NCBI RefSeq assembly: GCF_022230885.1
Contig: NZ_JAKGCT010000002.1
Location: 288,950 to 352,949, forward strand
Reading direction: 5' to 3'
Source of the DNA: Paenalcaligenes niemegkensis
GTDB lineage: Bacteria > Pseudomonadota > Gammaproteobacteria > Burkholderiales > Burkholderiaceae_B
DNA: 64,000 nt
Shown: positions 61,379-64,000 of the stretch, one piece after another
Position numbering within the stretch: position 1 is the first letter of the stretch
Layout: each line of letters opens with the position of its first letter
The notes under the pieces: model-generated
Told to the model about the DNA's origin: nothing
The model's database searches: none
The model's input: only the letters and a program-made list of their open reading frames with translations
Position numbers and translations under genes: made by a program

Positions 61379-61733
61379 TTAGCAACCCAAAATAGAAACA
61401 AGCTAATTTCTATTATTTATCAACACCTTGCAGTGACAATCACATCTGCAATCTTAACCCATATATGCCCTATTTAGGTCATTTTTGAGGCACTTTGGGC
61501 AAGTTTTGGTCAAACCATATCTGCCATCGTGCAGGCATTTTTGCGTCTGCCCCTCTCATAACATTTCATTAAGTAACGGACATGGTATAACGGTAGCATG
61601 ATCGGCATCGACCAAAGCGGGCATTCCCCGAGTGCCTCCTTAGTCTGCCGTGACCAATCAAGAGCCGAAAAAACTAGGGACGGCATAATGATTTTTCTAT
61701 AAAGCATTTGCATCAATATTACGGACGAAAAAT
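61379..61733. other. Gene-poor start of the integrated element
   Basis: AT-richer than the flanking chromosome, with no recognised gene; a minus-strand open frame at 61510-61716 (68 codons) has no recognisable family. No integrase gene is visible on this side, so it should be at the other end if present. Confidence 0.4.
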
Positions 61734-62804
61734 ATGGCTAGCACACCCCAAACCTATACCGTTTCTGACTTTATCGAATGGCATAAAAAGAAACAGTTGA
61801 ACTTATCACCAGAGTTTCAGCGCGGGTCTGTTTGGACTTCTAGCGCGAAAGTTTTCTTAGTTGACACGATTTTGAACGACCTGCCGATGCCTCAAGTATT
61901 TTTTAGAACGAAAATTGATGCTACGACTCAGACAATGACACGAGAGGTTGTGGACGGCCAGCAGCGACTCAGGACGATACTTGAGTTTGCTTCTGGGAAA
62001 CTTAGGCTATCCAGCAAGTCTCCACAATTCAAAGGCAAAACATATACAGACTTAGACGTTTCTGATCAAGAAGTTTTCTTATCTTACAAAATACCATGCG
62101 TTCAACTTATTAATGCCGACAACTCCATGGTGTTGGAAATTTTTGCCAGATTAAACTCTTACAGCGTAAAAGTCACACCAGCAGAGCTTAGACATGCAGA
62201 GTACAATGAACCTATAAAGTGGGCGATTTATGATGCGGCCCGAGAGTGGACATATCTTTGGAATAATCTCGGAATCATATCCGTTAGAGAAAGCGTGCGA
62301 ATGAAGAACGTCTCTCTTATGGCTGAATTTTTCATGACTTTAGATCTTGGTTTCGGCGATGGTGGCGAGCCCCTAATAACTAAATTTTATAAAAGTAAGA
62401 AAACCGAATCAGAAGAATATTTTACGCCTATTAGAAATAAGATCGATATCGTATTAAAAGATATTATTAAAAATTTCGAGAGCGATTTTTCGGAAACAAT
62501 TTTCTTTGATAGCCCTAATTTTCTTGTCCTATTTGCAGCAGTGACATATCTTAAATACGGTTTTCCGGATACTCGGATTACGGTAGGTGTCGAGCAACAT
62601 AAGGGAAAGGGCATCAACTGGGAAAAAGCCATAGAAATACTAACCAACATATCTCAAGAGTTTGAATCAGAGCACAATAATGAAGATGCGGATGGTCGAT
62701 ACGCTGAATTTATCAACGCCAGCAAAAGTACCACGCATCGTATATCTTCTAGAAAACCAAGATTCCAGCTCTTAGTTAATGAGCTTAGTAACTATGCAGC
62801 TTAA
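61734..62804 (+). CDS. DUF262 domain protein (ParB/Srx-like fold), candidate defence effector or sensor
   Basis: A 356-residue protein with the DUF262 hallmarks: LSPEFQRGSVW (residues 25-34), LVDTILNDLPMPQVFF and EVVDGQQRLRTI with DGQQR at 74-78. This domain is the N-terminal part of GmrSD-type modification-dependent restriction enzymes, with nucleotide-dependent activity. Here the C-terminal DUF1524 nuclease domain is missing; the rest is helical. Codon use is AT-richer than in the chromosome. It overlaps the next gene, so the two probably act together. Confidence 0.85.
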   Translation: MASTPQTYTVSDFIEWHKKKQLNLSPEFQRGSVWTSSAKVFLVDTILNDLPMPQVFFRTKIDATTQTMTREVVDGQQRLRTILEFASGKLRLSSKSPQFKGKTYTDLDVSDQEVFLSYKIPCVQLINADNSMVLEIFARLNSYSVKVTPAELRHAEYNEPIKWAIYDAAREWTYLWNNLGIISVRESVRMKNVSLMAEFFMTLDLGFGDGGEPLITKFYKSKKTESEEYFTPIRNKIDIVLKDIIKNFESDFSETIFFDSPNFLVLFAAVTYLKYGFPDTRITVGVEQHKGKGINWEKAIEILTNISQEFESEHNNEDADGRYAEFINASKSTTHRISSRKPRFQLLVNELSNYAA

Positions 62805-63402
62805 TCGTCATTACGCTAGATTAAAACAGAGGCTTTCTTTTATTGAGAGAGAGATAGACGAACTCGCTGCCAAAAGAGTACTTGCAAAACGCGAGGTGCA
62901 CGCACTCGAAAAATACCTTGTACAGCTTCAGATCGAATGGGAGCATTTTATCAGAAGGTTAATTTTAGATAGCGCCACAGGTCAATATCAAGATACCAGC
63001 GGACGAGTGTTTTCCAAATTGCTCAATCCGCCCAAAACTAGAGAGCAGGCTCTTTATACGCTCCTCTCCACTTTTAAAAATAAAAATCGCGGTCGCGAGC
63101 CTGAGTGGAGTCACTCAACCAAAGCTATCGACGCAGCAACACGATTGCAGCTATCAAACTTGACTGCTATCTCAGGCTATCTTGGTGTTACGCCGTGGCC
63201 ACTAGATCAGATGCGTTTTTTGAGAAACTATATTGCCCATCAGTCTAAAAACTCAGCCGTCACGTTGCGGCGTCAATCAATGACGAGCTCCTCAGGTAAA
63301 ATCTCAGTGGTTCAGATAGCTTTTGATTACACTCCATCAGGAGTTCAGAGGTACAAGGAGTGGCCGGCGTTTATGAAGACTATAGCTCAGCAGATTGTCT
63401 AA
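62779..63402 (+). CDS. HEPN-motif protein paired with DUF262
   Basis: A 207-residue all-helical protein: N-terminal coiled coil (about 8-52), a helical core with WEHFIRRLILD, and RNYIAH at residues 149-154, matching the HEPN R-x4-H ribonuclease motif. No other domain is recognised. It overlaps the DUF262 gene by 26 nt (ATG 62779) or 11 nt (ATG 62794). HEPN ribonucleases are common toxins or abortive-infection effectors; the pairing suggests that DUF262 senses or controls it, which is inference. Confidence 0.7.
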   Translation: MSLVTMQLNRHYARLKQRLSFIEREIDELAAKRVLAKREVHALEKYLVQLQIEWEHFIRRLILDSATGQYQDTSGRVFSKLLNPPKTREQALYTLLSTFKNKNRGREPEWSHSTKAIDAATRLQLSNLTAISGYLGVTPWPLDQMRFLRNYIAHQSKNSAVTLRRQSMTSSSGKISVVQIAFDYTPSGVQRYKEWPAFMKTIAQQIV

Positions 63403-63683
63403 GCCCACCCAGGGCGATCAGCTTACTTCAGGCGGTGGATAAAGATTACACCCTGTCTTGACAAGTGCCAAGCCAGCGTTAAATTGGAGCGACTGCAGCC
63501 AGCTGTTACGCTCCGTCAAATGATCGCTGCTATCTCGCTTTGCTGTAATCCAGTCAGACCTCAAGCTGCATAAAAGAGTAAAAGGGAACAGATTTATTTA
63601 TCCCCTAAGCGACCTCTTTTAGTCGATCTCTGCCACAGTCGATAATCCGCTGTGGGACTAAACCGGACGTCCGACTAGCCCAT
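63403..63683. other. Gene-free stretch between the DUF262-HEPN pair and the lysis genes
   Basis: No credible gene, tRNA or terminator found in these 281 bases. Confidence 0.4.
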
Positions 63684-63899
63684 TCAGCCAAAACCACACA
63701 CCTTCCTAAACTTCCTATTATGCTCCCTCACCTGCCGATTGATCCCGGCAGGCGTCTGATCAACCTGCTCGTCTGACTCGTAATAAATAGGCCGAGCAGT
63801 ATCGCAGAAGCTGCCACCGCTACTTGCGCACCCAGTTACGCTTAAGCTCGTCAGCAATAGCGTCATCAGACATAGACGCAGTTTCGTTTTCAATAGCAC
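63684..63899 (-). CDS. Rz1-like phage outer-membrane spanin lipoprotein
   Basis: A 71-residue lipoprotein: basic N-terminus, hydrophobic helix and lipobox VTGC (C24), then a short segment with CDTARPIYYESDEQVDQTP and a C-terminal helix NRQVREHNRKFRKVCGF. This is the form of o-spanins in prophages. It starts at a GTG and lies partly inside the upstream i-spanin-like frame, the usual Rz/Rz1 nesting. Confidence 0.75.
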   Translation of the reverse strand: MLLKTKLRLCLMTLLLTSLSVTGCASSGGSFCDTARPIYYESDEQVDQTPAGINRQVREHNRKFRKVCGFG

Positions 63900-64000
63900 G
63901 TGCTTTCTCCCTCTCGGCTGCAGCTGCCTTTTCCTGTTTTAGCTCTACCTCTCAGCGCCCTTCCGCTTTACCCGACTGCCGGGCATAAAAAAGGCCGACC
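63820..64000 (-). pseudogene. Rz-like i-spanin C-terminus, with an in-frame stop, cut by the window end
   Basis: The minus strand reads VGLFYARQSGKAEGR (end of a membrane span plus start of the helix), then an in-frame TGA at 63952-63954, then EVELKQEKAAAAEREKARA and a C-terminal DDAIADELKRNWVRK with a stop at 63820-63822. Charged coiled coil and SDD-type ending fit Rz. Rz1 is nested in another frame. The TGA is not at a homopolymer, so it may be a true inactivating mutation or a base error. Confidence 0.6.

Noticed and set aside
61510..61716. Minus-strand open frame of 68 codons in the element
   Set aside because: No recognisable domain, no ribosome-binding site, and low-complexity composition; kept only as unexplained sequence.

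Overview
This window looks like chromosome from a betaproteobacterium of the Burkholderiales, most likely Alcaligenaceae-like. I infer this from gene content and gene order (tsaE-amiC-mutL-miaA, purM divergent from hda, HAD-IB-pcnB-folK, glyQS-gmhB-plsC-ygjP-gloA, lptD-surA-rsmA divergent from amgK-murU); no database was searched. The host carries a classical calcium-type methanol dehydrogenase system and a PQQ biosynthesis operon, so it is probably methylotrophic or methanol-oxidising.

Layout: 1-7390 (+) is mxaJGIRSACKL, the part of a methanol dehydrogenase operon downstream of mxaF, which should lie just left of the window. 7542-10611 (-) is pqqABCDE, with the 24-residue PqqA precursor, facing a divergent S33 peptidase. 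11842-13860 (-) is an AcoR-like regulator whose AAA+ domain lacks the GAFTGA loop. 14177-14463 (-) is a tRNA-Arg(CCU) gene interrupted by a 212-nt group I intron. 14614-18009 holds a FUSC exporter, a MarR repressor with a perfect 20-bp palindromic operator, and an AEC carrier. 18023-46914 is mostly housekeeping: t6A synthesis, amidase, mismatch repair, tRNA modification, purines, replication control, polyadenylation, folate, fumarase, glycyl-tRNA synthetase, LPS heptose, acyl-CoA dehydrogenase, outer-membrane assembly and MurNAc recycling.

46943-55340 is catabolic: a glutathione S-transferase, a split Rieske oxygenase (a catalytic subunit without Rieske ligands, plus a Rieske-reductase fusion) and a divergent nucleoside/purine-type ABC importer. 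The combination resembles the NdmC/NdmD N-demethylase arrangement. 55437-60691 (-) holds glnHPQ and metNIQ importers.

At 61332-61378 the 3' half of tRNA-Lys marks the edge of an integrated element that continues beyond the right end. Inside it are a DUF262 protein overlapping a HEPN-motif protein (a candidate two-gene defence module) and phage Rz/Rz1-like lysis genes.

Twenty conserved genes are each broken by missing bases, nearly all in or next to short homopolymers. Adding back one or two bases makes every length a multiple of three. This is best read as uncorrected sequencing deletions, so these genes are annotated as intact-in-vivo CDS with frameshifts noted.
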